A DNA stretch of 64,000 bases from Acanthosoma haemorrhoidale. Taxonomy: Eukaryota > Arthropoda > Insecta > Hemiptera > Acanthosomatidae. Positions 1-40,264 of the stretch are shown piece by piece; positions within the stretch are counted from its first letter, which is position 1, and the number at the start of each line of letters is the position of its first letter. The DNA is taken from assembly GCA_930367205.1 (NCBI GenBank), contig OV884011.1:85607474-85671473 (forward strand). The letters are read 5' to 3'. Below the pieces are notes generated by a model that saw only the letters and a program-made list of their open reading frames with translations, was not told where the DNA came from and ran no database searches. Made by a program: the position numbers and the translations under genes.

Positions 1-1415
1 TTAATATGATTGTATTGATCCCGATTCTCCTTGAAAGTAAGTAGAACCTCTCTTCTGGCTCGGCAAATAATTACCTAAAATGTCTTCTGACAAGGATCCA
101 CTTAAGAGAATTTAAAACTAATTGGCAAGAGTTTCAATGATATTATTAACTAAAATTCTACATATGAAATGGTTACATTTTTCCAAGTTGTATAATTTTG
201 CAAAAATCCGGAGACCCAAATTTAATCGAAAAAGTTCAATTCTGCCAGTGGGGTTTAGTTGACCATTGTAACCTAGAGGACTTAAGAAATCTTCAGAATA
301 ATATATTAACATATCCAGTGGCAAGTTGTCCTCTTTGGTTCCTTAGACTTCATGGCCAAGCAACAGGGAGTGTTCCTGAATCATATTAACGAGAATCTCA
401 AACAGTCTGAATTTGCTGTCCCTACGAGTTTTATTTTATTGTCTGTTCCAAGTCCTCCCTTCATGTATTCTTGCCCAGAGTAGCATAGGCTTTAGGCTTA
501 TAACTTATTTGTTGCCATCTCCACTCCTTCTGTCCACCAAGGCATTTCAGTTAAGAAGAGCTCATACTCTACTTTCCTGTGTTCAGTTTAGGCTTACTTT
601 CCCAGGGTTCCTGTCTTCTTACATCTAAGTTTAGTAGCTCTCTCTCTCAACTATCAAGCTGTCTTTTAGCCTGTAGGCTTTTATCTTTTCAACTGGGTTT
701 TTAGGTTTTATAGGTCTTCTTCATTTTGCTTCAGCCCACAGTATATTCATTATTTGAAGATAGTGGTCGCTGCCATCCTCATATCCTTGCTCTACCTGGG
801 ATATGCTCCTTTTCTCTTATAATTTTTCTTGGAATGAAGAAATAATAAAAGCTGGGCCTCCAATGATCAGTCAAAAACTGTTCCATTAATATATCCCTCT
901 ATTTTAGGGGTTAATCTGAATTTTCTCATTATTTTTTTAGAGCTTCATAGAAAATATGTTTATCTGCCTGTTTCTCATCTTCTTTAGGACCATACACAAT
1001 ATTACAATTAAGTATCTGTTTCCTTCATCCTTTCTACTGTCATTGGTCTGTTGATGGTTGTTGGTTCAAGTATGTCATTTAATCATTTCCTTTAACTTTG
1101 ATTGGGAAACGCTGATCAACCTGTCCATAATTGTATTTTAAAGTCGAGAGTGATATGGCCAATGGGCTTGCCTCAATTTCAAATAGCCATTCCTTTTTAA
1201 TGCCACGGCTTTGTACATAATGGTGTCTCCTTGACTGGCCTACCCTGCGGTAGTGCGTAGGTCCCTTAGGACCTGTGGAAGGAGGAGGGAGCTGCCTTTG
1301 AAAATTAAAACATGTTGGAGTCTCTCTCAACTTGCATAACTATTTTGTTTTCAATTGTAATATGCATGACATTCAATTGTTTATAGTACCTGACAAGTTT
1401 TATTTTGTTTTTCAG
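1..1415. other. Unassigned sequence, probably an Atg9 intron
   Basis: No conserved coding segment is recognised. Because the Atg9 exon at 1416 opens in the middle of a codon (two bases of an Ala codon), an upstream coding exon must exist, and no segment here looks like the Atg9 N-terminus, so this is probably intron. The small open frames (for example 1079-1330 on the minus strand) resemble nothing I know. The stretch 370-850 read on the minus strand has a broken, purine-rich composition that could be old LINE sequence, but no motif supports that. Confidence 0.4.
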
Positions 1416-29810
<28,395 letters not shown>

Positions 29811-30178
29811 CATGGGTTAGTATTTGTCTGTCTACCTTACCTACATGATACCACATTCCTCAAAAGTGACACGCAATTGAAACACTGCTTTGTAGAAGGC
29901 CCCAAGCAAGTAACATTTATTTTTACCAAATTTATCTGTTTTTATCTTTTAACAAAAAACTAAAAGCTTATTTCGAAGTGGATAGCTTTAAAATTTCATA
30001 TCAGTTGAATAATTTTTTGATCGCTAAATAAACCCAATATATTTCATCCCTCCTCCCTCAATTTTAACTCCATTACTCCCAACTAAATTTGGAAAGGTTT
30101 TTTTTTTTAAATCTATTATTTAATAATGATAATAAGTAATCAATATTTGTTTACTTGTAATTAATTTTCTGATTTCAG

Positions 30179-30197
30179 ATTGTTCTTTCCATTATGA
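30179..30197 (+). CDS. Atg9: Alternative Atg9 C-terminal exon (possible)
   Basis: A strong pyrimidine tract and ttttctgatttcag end at 30178. Joined to 29800, the frame reads R-LFFPL and stops at TGA 30195-30197, replacing the RYS ending. The donor (gtactc) is weaker than the acceptor, so intron retention is equally plausible. Confidence 0.4.
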
Positions 30198-30395
30198 AAT
30201 CACCAAGAAATGAGTGTGTCAGTCATAAGTGGACAATTGACCTCACGAGTTTGACATTGAATATTATTTTTATTGTTTAGTATCTTTTATTTATTTTATT
30301 TAGTAACTTGTGTGTGTAGACGAAGTCAGGTTTAATTTAAGTTTTACTTTTTCATTTAACACTAGATTTGTGGAGTTTTACATCTTTTATCGATA

Positions 30396-30401
30396 AATAA
30401 A
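30396..30401 (+). terminator. Atg9: Atg9 polyadenylation signal
   Basis: AATAAA, about 200 bases after the spliced stop or 590 after the unspliced stop, followed by a T-rich stretch. It is the best candidate for the end of the Atg9 transcript. Confidence 0.6.
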
Positions 30402-30674
30402 AAGTAGCAATTTTTTTTTTATTAACTTCAACTTTTTTTTTTATCAATTTTGGTAACGAGGTACCAATAAGCTATTTTTTAAATTATTTTTAATATTTAT
30501 AGCGGTTGAGAAGACTTTGATTACTAATCCCCAATCTGCAACCTAATAATAGAAGACATACACATCTTCTTATCAGAAAACCAGTGACGGGTTGACTCAT
30601 TCAATCACATTGGCTATGTGCTGTTTTTGGTGTAATTTTTCAATGATTGTTTTATCCAGGTTGTGGAATGGAGA

Positions 30675-31500
30675 TTAACCTTCCGATGGGCGCCTCACTA
30701 AATGAATAAATATTTTTAGAATTAATTAAATTAATAATTAGGTAATTTGTTCGTACTGAAAAAATATGTATTTTTAAATGAAATTGTCATATACTCAAAA
30801 AGATACACTTACGTTAATGTCTGACATTATCTCACCAAAAATAACTCTAGTGCTCAATATTATGTTTTATTATTATTAAACATCATTTCTTAATAAAATA
30901 CACTAGTTACTAAATATAATGTGTAATTTTTTTTGGCAATAAGCATCACTAAATATATGTTATCTAGGAAGATAAATATTAAAAACACCACACACAAACT
31001 TCACAATAAAATAAATATATGTACTAAAAACAAATGAACACATTTAAAATGAACAAAAGGAGCAATAAATTAATAATAAAAGATGTCATAAATAAGACAT
31101 TAAGCGGTAGACATGTTTTGGTGCGAGAGCTCTAAGAAATTTTCTGCTCGGCTAACCGCTATCGTAGTTTGAGGAATATAGAAATTGGGCATTTAAACCA
31201 GCAATGTCTAAGATCGCGAAAAAGACAGTGGCCACCTTTTCGTGTTTCTGGCGACTTTGTTGGTCGCACACATTTTATTAACAGTATCAACTTTTTCTAA
31301 TTTCACATAATTATACACATTATTAGTAATTAAAAATATGAAGGTAACAAAAACTTACAAGTCTGGGCAAAATATTTGTCGGATACACGATGATGGTCTG
31401 ATACTCGTGGAAGGAACCTTCAAATTCAAAGCTTAACTGAGAATCACATAAAACTGATCTCAATGTATCTATGGGATACACCCGCCCATTGGAAGGTTAA
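30675..31500 (-). mobile_element. piggyBac-like element bounded by TTAA
   Basis: TTAA occurs at both ends (30675-30678 and 31497-31500), which is the piggyBac target duplication. The termini are inverted: CCTTCCGATGGGCG inside the left and CCTTCCAATGGGCG inside the right, 13 of 14 identical. The minus strand at 31262-31090 reads VARNTKRWP, then in a shifted frame FFAILDIAGLNAQFLYSSNY, then SRAENFLELS, a known piggyBac transposase stretch (RNT-RWP...ILDIAG-NA). Most of the transposase is deleted, so this is an internally deleted, nonautonomous copy of about 0.8 kb. It is distinct in its termini from the piggyBac remnant at 18.1-18.6 kb. Confidence 0.88.
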
Positions 31501-32479
31501 CACAAGTCATCAATTATTATTTTACCTATTTTCCCACAAACCAGTATTAATGATGAGTTTAATCAAATATAGGCTGCTATTAACCCTTCAATGATAATAT
31601 GAAAATGTCAGTTTTCTGCTGCCATACTCACAATTAAAAGCAATAGTACTCTGCACTAGCACTTTCAGCAGCTCACACCACTTTCAAGTGCTTATGATGG
31701 TATTTATCAGATGTGTCACTCTAGAATATTTATAAAGTACTGAAATTATGCTGCTCTTTTAGTGCTAAACTGTTACTTAGTATTACTACTGAAGTACTAA
31801 ACTGTCACTTAAAATTGATACTTGGGTACCTAATTGTTACTTAGTATTGTTACTTAAGTATTTAGTTGTTACTTATTGTTATCATTAAAGTACTAAAACT
31901 ATTAAGAATGTTACTAGGGTATTAGACTTGAAACCACATATGTAACATCATGAGCACTTGGAAATAGCATTTCGGTATGATTTTCTTATAGTGCTTGTGC
32001 GAGATTTTTTCCCATTTGGACATACAGCCTGGCTGAAACAAGTCGTTGACAGTCTCCTTGTTCCACCTTGCGCCTAATCAATCTTTTCTCATCTTCCATG
32101 TTTTCTTAGTTCCTTTTATCTGGCATATATCTGGCCCAACTTACAAAATATACTATAGTTCCTCGTAAATCTAGTGTTGAAGAAATCAATTTTTATTATT
32201 ACGTCTTATAAAAATAATTTATAATAGTAGGCATTACACTGCCTGTGGAAAAATACCCTTGACCAGCACTTAGCTGGTTTTATCTTGTTTAAATGTGCTA
32301 GGTTTTTCTCTTTTAGTTTGTAACAAAGCCTTAGTAAGTAAGTATAACACATTCTAAGAGTTTAATATTCTATTAGAATAAGCTCAAAATAAGTTAATAG
32401 TTTTACTAGAATTCATGTAAATATTCGTTGTAATATTGTGCGATGTATAAATGAGTATCTCAGTTTCAAAACTGTCCAT
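31501..32479. other. Intergenic sequence with low-complexity TACT-rich part
   Basis: Bases 31690-31930 contain many loosely repeated gttacttagta / aagtactaaa units. No gene is seen. Confidence 0.5.
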
Positions 32480-32570
32480 CTCCAATGAACTGCATATTTT
32501 GTTATATTATTCTCCTTCACATTTTAAGTAGAAATTAGGAAATTTTAGTTTAGTTTTTCCCAACATTTGA
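32480..32570 (+). repeat. Direct repeat R3, left copy
   Basis: The block from tgcatattttgttatattat through ctccttcacattttaag to ggaaattttagtttag recurs at 32895-32985 with a short insertion. The copies are about 415 bp apart. Confidence 0.8.
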
Positions 32571-32894
32571 AAAAAATTGTGTCTTCAGAAATGGCTAATT
32601 TTCTTTCTGATCACTCAAATGAAGTTATTGATTTAATGAAATATTTTTATGCAACTAACAATGTGATTTGGAAATGTTCATATTGAAACTTGTTTGTAAA
32701 TATTATATTAATTCTTCCAAATAAAGATTTTTCTTATGATCTCATTTTTCAAAAAGCCTTGTACTCTCATCATTTTGATTCTCCTGAAATTATATATTTC
32801 TAATTGCTATTTAATACTTAAATAATATATATTAATATCAAATTAATCTTATTTTCTTTGTATCTCCAAAAAAAATCTTGAAACATGTACTCCA

Positions 32895-32985
32895 ATTAAG
32901 TGCATATTTTGTTATATTATTCTCCTTCACATTTACATTTTAAGCAGAAATAAGGAAATTTTAGTTTTTCTCAACATTGGGTCTT
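32895..32985 (+). repeat. Direct repeat R3, right copy
   Basis: Matches 32480-32570, preceded by a matching tccaat(g/t)aa context. It carries an extra acattt duplication. No coding potential is seen. Confidence 0.8.
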
Positions 32986-33067
32986 ATCGTTTTAAGTAAT
33001 AGTATATTGTAGCGACTCCTACAATTTTAAAACATATTTTTTAATACTTTCTTGTTAATTAATTAAG

Positions 33068-33225
33068 AGGTAAAGTAAACAGAAGACAATTTCATTACGA
33101 ATAACAGTTTATTATTAGTTAAAATATATCGGGGTGAAATATTAGGTTCTCGTACAAAAGTTGTTATTTAAATGTTTCATATTTACAATTTACTATTGAG
33201 TTAAAAAACAATAAATACCTCATAC
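33068..33225 (+). repeat. Unclassified dispersed repeat, copy 2 (first module)
   Basis: Corresponds to 1850-1985 (cttcattacgaataacag near the left, aaatgtttcatatttacaatt near the right). The second module follows only at 34310, so about 1.1 kb has been inserted here or deleted at copy 1. Confidence 0.65.
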
Positions 33226-34309
33226 ATAAACGTGAATATTCTGCACTGTTGGGTGTGGTGATCTTCCTCCTGACTCCTCGGTCTATAGCCAGATCTTTAA
33301 CTGTGGTTCTTCCTTCAATGCACGGTCTTGTGGCCAGTGACTGACTAACTCACAGAACTAAGACAAATTAAGGGATCTCGCTTCGAGATTATTTTTGTTT
33401 TGAGTTAAATAAAGGAAACATACTAATGAGACTTTTTTCCCTGTGAAAGGAATTACACTTTCTGCAATCAAACTTATATAGAATAAGTAACATATTTGTC
33501 TCTTCCCTTTTAGACCTTTTTAAGAAATCTAGATTTAATTAAAATACAGGGAAAAGCCATATCACCCCGCCTATTTTCTATTTAAAAAAATTAAATAAAG
33601 ATTATATAATATAACATAAGAGGACAATAGTGATTAATCGTAACAGTAGTGATAATGTTTCTAAATAAAAAATTTTAATACATAAATAATACAATTTATT
33701 GCTGTTAGCTGTACAAAATTTATTGAGAACTTTGAAACTATTGTAACATTAATAAGTAGAAGAGTTTGCTTGTGTGAATATTTTATATAGACATTTTTAA
33801 TAAAAAATTCAAGTCAAATGTGCACAACACAATCAAGTTTTTCTTTAACGTTGGAGAAACCATTTTAATGACTTTTTAAATTATATTTAAATAAAAACAC
33901 AAATTCCATATTTGTAAACAGGATGTTAATATCGTTAATCCGCTACCCTATTAAAAATTATATAAAAAACAGATATATTTTTAAGTAATTAATTAATGAC
34001 AACTAATCATATTTTATTGAGATAGCTATATTTTCAAGTCTTGCTGACATCAAATTTCATGTCTCTGGCATGACACACAAAGATCAAAACCTACAGGCGG
34101 TCAAGGGTTTACGGTTTTGAAAAAAACAAATTAAAAAATAGTGCTAATTTTATTATTATGGAAGTAATTTGAATCCAAGGTCATAAACATGTTTGTGTTA
34201 TCTTTAAAGAATAATAAAGTGAATTTGCTAGTTGGAATATTACTAATATATTTTACCTTATAATGAAAACACCAAATTAAATACTCACTTTAACCTCTTA
34301 GTATCTGTC
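33226..34309. other. Intergenic or repeat-internal sequence
   Basis: Lies between two modules that are adjacent in copy 1 of the dispersed repeat. It has no coding signal; it could be the internal part of that element or a later insertion. Confidence 0.4.
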
Positions 34310-34390
34310 AATTTGCCTTGAAAGGGGGAAGGACGCCCGCCATGGGCATTACAACAGGGGGTCATTACAACCCGGCCGCTGTCTGGCGAG
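34310..34390 (+). repeat. Unclassified dispersed repeat, copy 2 (second module)
   Basis: Matches 1985-2070: ggacgcccgccatggg, then gtcattacaacccgg. The R2 repeat follows within about 110 bp. Confidence 0.55.
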
Positions 34391-34499
34391 CTTCAAAAAA
34401 GATAAAATGGGGGGGAACTGTGGCCTTTGACCTTTGCTGGTGGCCTAGTTGACCGGCAGCTTTATTCATATTGATCCAACTCCATAAGATCTTAGAATG

Positions 34500-34845
34500 T
34501 GTGCCCTGACAAAGCAATGTGTTCAGGAGAAGAGGAACAGGGTAGGTATTATAGGTAGTTTATGTGGTCTTGGAATGACCACGAATTCACAATGGTAGGC
34601 GAAAACCGTCTGGATCACAAAGACGAGGGTGAACTGGAGAGAGACAGACTGGATCGCCATGGGAGACGCTAGTAGGTTAAGTTTGTAGGGCGACAGTGGC
34701 CGTCGTCCGTGAGGAAGAGGTCTCTTTCAAGGAGGTGCTAGTTTTAGCGAGACGAAGGCAGAGAATCCCACTAGGAAGGTGTGGGGTCAGACAACGCTGG
34801 ACTAAAACATAGCGAGGTTAGGAAAGAGAGATGCAGAGGTAGTTG
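34500..34845 (+). repeat. Unclassified repeat family R2, copy 3
   Basis: It contains the shared R2 segments (tgttcaggagaag, tggtcttggaatg, ggaggtgctagttttagcga, ggactaaaacatagcga). It abuts the minus-strand LINE at about 34850, so either the LINE was inserted into R2 or R2 is part of the LINE's 3' flank at this locus only. Confidence 0.7.
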
Positions 34846-34849
34846 ATAA

Positions 34850-35960
34850 AGAAATCCATCGATGCGGGAGGGGTGGTGGGGTCATAGTGTTAAACACTGG
34901 ATTTGTGAGGTGCTGCAACGCGTCGAAAAACTTGATGTGTCTCCGGCGGATGAACTCATCCACCGACGGCACATTAAGCAACAGGTGCAGGTCGGCATTC
35001 TTTAACCTCTCGAGAGAGGTACGTTGAACCACTTTTCGCATGATCCCATTCTGGAAACGTATAGCGGGGCACCGTACAGCAGAGCTGGCCGGAGGATACA
35101 TTTATATATCATCAGTTTGAGACGCAGCGACAGGTTGGGTGAAGTTAGCAAGTGCGATAACCGGAAAGACCTGTGTCGTACTTTTTATATTTTATTACTA
35201 AAATGAGTAGAGAAATGGAGATGCCTATCCATTTTTATACCCAGATAGTAAAATGAGAAAACTGGCGAGTTCTCTTGTCCTCCTATACTATATGATTATG
35301 GCAAAGCTTTTTTGCTCTTTTGGTAAGAGAAGATTACGCAGCCGGTCTTCCCGGCGTTCACACTAATGTTCAACTTGCCCAGCCTGCCACTGATTACGTT
35401 GCAAACTGACTCAGCTTGTGCATTCATGCTGTTGCTGTAAACAGCAATGTCGTCGGCAAAAGCGATTACCGTCGCTTTCTTATAATTTGTCCCCACGATT
35501 TGAGGTTTGTACATGCTGAAAAGAACCGGAGACAAAACCGCTCCTTGAGGAACTCCACAAGTCAGAGGGAATGGGTCAGAGAGGCAATCACCCACCCTTA
35601 CCCTCACCGATCTGTCCGTCAAGAAGGAAACCAACATCGTGTATAGCTAATCTGGGCATTCCCAGTCACAAAGCTGTTGACACAGTATCCCGTGGGAGTC
35701 GAAAGCCTGCGTCCTAGCGGTGTTATCTGCGGTATAGTGGTCGGCCAGTATTTTCGCCCTTCCGCTGTGTAGAGGGTGTCCCCGTCATGAAGACGGATAC
35801 CTGATTCCTTCTTGGCAGTAGTCTTTAGGAGCTTCCAAAACTTATGGAAATCGCCATGAAGCCGTTCATGCCACGCTGGCGTCATCCAATTCCTCATCAA
35901 GCCACGAATTTGTGTTGTAAGAGAGTTTAAACTTTCTTGGCCTGACGAATCCTTGTTCTA
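34850..35960 (-). mobile_element. LINE family J1, copy 2 (5'-truncated ORF2)
   Basis: Minus-strand order is correct. A pre-RT linker (WHERLHGDFHKFWKLLKTTA) lies near 35870-35810. The RT block near 35637-35300 has VRVGDCLSDPFPLTCGVPQG, AVLSPVLFSMY and the catalytic AFADDIAVYSNSM. The C-terminal tail at 35190-34802 reads TSLERLKN, SVDEFIRRRHIKFFDALQHL and PPPLPHRW. Fingers-domain residues between linker and VRVGD are deleted and the frame breaks several times. It is the same family as the plus-strand copy 1 kb away, so the two form a large inverted pair. It is inactive. Confidence 0.9.
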
Positions 35961-36769
35961 TACCAGTTATTCGTGCCAGCAAATATGGCGATCTAGTCGA
36001 AGAAACTTCTCGAAACTAACCCCAATATGCTATTGTTAAGGGGAAAAAAGCAGTGAAACAACCATTTCTGAGACAATTGGCCCCAAGGGGGCAGGGGAGA
36101 ACCAGAGGAAGGTCCATCAGAATCAATTTGGAGCCTCATAACATCAGACATTCATCAGAACCTAGCAGAGCTTCAGGATACATCTTGACATTGAAGTCCT
36201 TTTAGAAAACAGGGATGCAGCGGTCAAAGCTTCTTCAAAAGACCCAGAGCCTCAGACATAGATACCCCAAAGGAAAATCAGTGCTCCCTCATATCTTTTG
36301 AGTTAAATTATTAAAATAAAAGGAGAGGGGAGAATGCAGTAAAATTGGTATTGCTATGCTGGTTTTACTGTCGTATGTAACCATTTCTGAGTATTCAAAC
36401 CTACTTGTATACCCATGTAAAGTTAGTAAAATCCATAATTCAGAAGGATCTCTTTAATTATAACAACCTATTCATGTAAATGGTTAATAATAACTGTTAA
36501 ATAAAAGCTTATATTAAGATGTTAAGAGATAAAAATCGCTGTTTGAAATGGCTTCTATCTATAAAAATAAAACATATAGATATATATTGTTGCGTGCTTA
36601 CACCAATTATAGTTTTTAATAATAAATAATATATTTATGCCTGGAGGAGGAATTATAATTCATAAAATTAATGTTAATAAAATTACAAATACAATAGTTT
36701 ATACCAGTGTACATTAATATAGAGCTCAAATACTGTGATGTAGCTTGTTAACTAAAGACTTGCCAAAAA
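35961..36769. other. Sequence between the two LINE copies
   Basis: Bases 36020-36330 are purine-rich and unlike neighbouring AT-rich DNA; nothing is recognised. 36590-36770 is AT-rich. Confidence 0.4.
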
Positions 36770-37177
36770 TAAATCTACTCTGGCTTGAGACAACAAGAGG
36801 CCAGATAACAGGTAGTCCGAAGTGGTGGCGGCTGGAGATGAACACCCTACCTAGACCTCAAGCCAAGTAGGAAATAAAGAGACTTCTGAAAGGAGGTGGC
36901 AAAGTTCAGTCACCAAGGATGAACCTGATGAACCAGCGATTCCGCTGGAGAGTTGTTTGTAACCTGTCACTGTGTCAACATCGCCTGATTTTGATTCAGC
37001 TACCATCTTTCCTCAACGCCACACCACTCTTCACCTGTATAGCGTCTTAGGTGACGTCTGTCTAAGGTAACATTTTTAAAAACTATTAGTGCAGTGATTA
37101 GTGCATTAAATGGGGACGGTACCCCATTAGAAAGAATTTTACCGTTTTTCTTGTGAACTTTTTTATTTTTATTTGCG

Positions 37178-37713
37178 ATGGAGATGGAAGTAGATACAGG
37201 AAGCGATCGGTTTCCCCTACAGAAACAATGGAAATTGAAGAGGACTTCACTTTCCCGAAAATTACAATAAAAGTCCAACGGCCTACGAAGGCGAAAAATC
37301 CGACTAAGGTCGGAAATAAATGTCAGGCACTGGCCAACGAGTCACCGGAAAGCCCTAATCATGTGGCTCAAGTGCCCAAAAAGCCACCACCAATCATTGT
37401 CTCCGGAGAGACAACAACCAATTTGACTTAGCTGCTCAGAAGAGCAAACATAACAAAATTCTCCCTCAGGAAGACGAAGGAGGGCCTAACGATTGATCCA
37501 GAGCTCGATGAGGAACGAGGATTCCAGGACAGTAATGAAGACACATTCGACAGAAGACATAGTTCGAGTAAGTATCTAGATCCTAGACTAAAGTTTTTGA
37601 CAAACGACCAGCGTCAAGACCTTGAATGTGGACCGAAATGGGTAACTGCCCTATTCGATTTCTGTAGCCAAGAATTCATGGCTATAATATCTAGTAATCA
37701 ACAAAAATGTTAA
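37178..37713 (+). pseudogene. LINE J1 ORF1 (gag-like), broken
   Basis: It starts MEMEVDTG at 37178 and shifts frame near 37200 to RKRSVSPTETMEIEEDFTFP. A stop TAG at 37429-37431 and another shift follow. It continues RANITKFSLRKTKEGLTIDP (a PRE_C2HC-like strand), then KYLDPRLKFLTNDQRQDLEC and ends at TAA 37711-37713. The zinc knuckles expected between these parts are deleted. It is an RNA-binding nucleocapsid-like protein in intact relatives. Confidence 0.7.
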
Positions 37714-40264
37714 ATCACCATATACTAAATTTTAACGTCAATGGTCTCCTGACCAAAATAGATGAGGTAGAAGTGTTGTTAGCACTCTACCGACCAGATA
37801 TTGTAGTTTTGACAGACACGAGGGTGTCTACACAATCAATACAGATTAAAGGTTATTCAGCTGCCATTGAAAGTGCCACCGGTTACGGTGGTGTTATCAT
37901 TGCAATACGCCTTGGTATTAATTGGAAGAAAGTGGCTTCACCACCGACTACAAGTGATCCCAGGCTTCACCACCTGACAGCTAAAGTAAATTTGTGGAAA
38001 CCCATTTACCTTACCGCCTTATAAAGAAGACCGTACGCGTCTTTCCGGGAGTACTCAGCTCAGCTACACGCATGTGCGCAGAGGTCTAATCACTGGGTGG
38101 TGGGAGATTTCAATTGCGAGACACACGCTGTGGTATAATACCGCAACAAACAGGACTGGGGGGACTCCTGGTGAGAACGCCGTTTACGGTCGTTCACCCC
38201 CAGGCGTTTAATTTTCAACAAAGAGATAACCCGCAGGCTACCTCGACAATTGACTTACTACTAACAAGACAACCCCACCGTATCACTAGTTGCACCGCCC
38301 TTGACTTTATTACGTCTGACCACAGGCCAGTACTGTATGCAGTCTCTGCATACGGTGCCAATTCTCCGCACGAAAGAAGAAGTAGATCTAACTTTCATAA
38401 CTGATGTGATCATAGACGCAGCAGACACTGCGATCCCGAAGTTCACCCCCATGCCACCGTCCCTGCGACCCCCTCCAGGCCATATTCTTAAAATTATTCC
38501 CTTGCGCAATAACTGGAAGAATATATGGTACAGGACGAGAGATCAGCAAGCCAAGGTCGTTGTGAATTCTCTCACAACGCAAATCCGGAGCTTAATGAAA
38601 CTCTGGAAAACAGTGCAGTGGCATGAGCGACTATATACCACTCTCGGCGATCACAGTTTTGGAAGCTGTTGAAGACTACAAAAGGCAAGGCAGCCACTGT
38701 CCGTCTTCATGAAGGCGACAATGTTCTTACTGCTCTTGCAACAGGCAACAAAACTGGCCGACCACTACGCTAGGGACATTACGGCTAGGACGGGCTAGTA
38801 CCACATGCCTCCTCCGGTAGATGCTGAAAAGAACCACATGTTTGTATCACTGAAGCAGCTCATGGCGATTCTTCGCCGGTGTCAGGGAAACTGAGCACCA
38901 TTGCACGACGGGATACAAACAGCGCTGCTCAAACAAATGCCGAAGAGAGGGATAGTACAACTAGGAAATTAATACAACTCTTGTATAAGATTGCGATACT
39001 TTCCTGGCACATGGAAACAAGCCATCTTGTTTCCATTACTCAAGCCAGCCAAGAGCGGAGGTCACCCAGGCCACTACCGCCCGATCAGCTTGGTACCGCA
39101 GATGGGAAAAATTTTTGAGAAAATTCTATTAGATTATCTCAAAAATTACTGCTCGGAAAACGACATTATTCTACCAGAACAGACTGGATTTTAATCCAGT
39201 ATGAGCGCAGAGCATCCCCTTCTGAAGGTGCAGTCAGAAGCTAGCCATAACTTGAATAGAAACATAGCCATGGCTATGATTTCGATTGACTGCACTCAAG
39301 CATTCGACTCGGTGTCTCACGGGACACTGTGTCAAATGCTCTGTGACCGGGAATGCCCGGGACAACTCTATTCAATTCTGGCTACCTGAAAAATAGATCG
39401 ATGCGGGTGCGGGTGGGTGATAACTTTTCCGAAGCTGTCCCACTTACCTGTGGAGTACCCCAAGGAGCCGTCTTATCCCCTGTACTATTCAACGTATACA
39501 CGTCTGATATTGTAGGAGCCCGATATAAAAACACCACAGTTACTGCTTTTGCAGATGACATAGCGGTGTACAGCAGCAGCATGAGCGCCAAGGTAGCTCT
39601 AAAACAGGCTGAAGTAGCCTGTAACCAGATCAGTGAGAGATTGGGGAGACTCAATATCTCTGTAAACGCGGGTAAGACTGACTGCGTAATTTTCTCTTTT
39701 CAAAAGAGAAAAAGTCCGCTACCTACTAGTTACATAGTAGGAACGGAGGGAAATTCACCAGCTAACGACCTAGTATATCTGGGAATTAAAATGGACAGAC
39801 ACGTCCGTTTTAGTAACCATTTTGCGAAGAAGTTAAAGCAAACTCGCACGAAGTCTTACCGGCTTACGCATTTATTAACTTCCCCCAATCTATCACTGCG
39901 TCTCAAGCTATTGTTTTACAAGAGTGTACTCAAGCCTGCTCTGCTGTATGGTGCACCGCTTTTTCGTCATCTGACGTATACCACAGCTCGGCGACTCCAA
40001 CAATTCCAAAACGGTATACTGATGAAAGTGGGCAGAAATACTTCATTCGAGCAGCGGAGCAACTGTGAGCTTCACGAGATCTTTGAGCTGCCTACGGTGG
40101 ATGAATTCATTCAACGTAGAAATATCAAATTTTTCGACTCCCTACAATACCTGACAAACCCAGTGTTTAACACGATACCCCCCCCCGTTCCCCCATTGAT
40201 GGCAGGACGATGTCGCGGCAGGAACACTTTAGTCTTAGGTACTAGTTATAGGTTTAGTTTTTAA
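37707..40264 (+). pseudogene. LINE J1 ORF2 (endonuclease and RT), broken
   Basis: The start ATG overlaps the ORF1 stop (ATGTTAA). The endonuclease opens HILNFNVNGLLTKIDEVEVL with the usual Asn of the N-x-NGL motif, then LYRPDIVVLTDTRVS; WVVGDFNCETHA at about 38095 and the ITSDHRPV block at 38300 supply catalytic-type residues. RT blocks follow: KPAKSGGHPGHYRPISLV (39040), MISIDCTQAFDSVSHGT (39280), LTCGVPQGAVLSPVLFNVY (39440) and the FADD catalytic motif (39550). A long intact frame covers 39353-40264. Frames shift at least near 38020, 38140, 38680-38900, 39195 and 39385. Confidence 0.88.

Larger units (their letters stand above)
36770..40264 (+). mobile_element. LINE family J1, copy 3, nearly full length, jockey-like
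   Basis: This is the most complete copy: a 5' UTR-like GC-richer stretch from about 36770, a gag-like ORF1 (37178-37713), then ORF2 with endonuclease and reverse transcriptase (37707-40264). The 3' end is cut sharply at 40264, where a minus-strand gypsy begins. Layout and motifs suit the jockey/I group of non-LTR retrotransposons. Several frameshifts and stops make it inactive. Confidence 0.88.

Noticed and set aside
36770..37180. Possible independent promoter or gene upstream of the LINE
   Set aside because: The position and composition are explained by the 5' untranslated part of the LINE copy.
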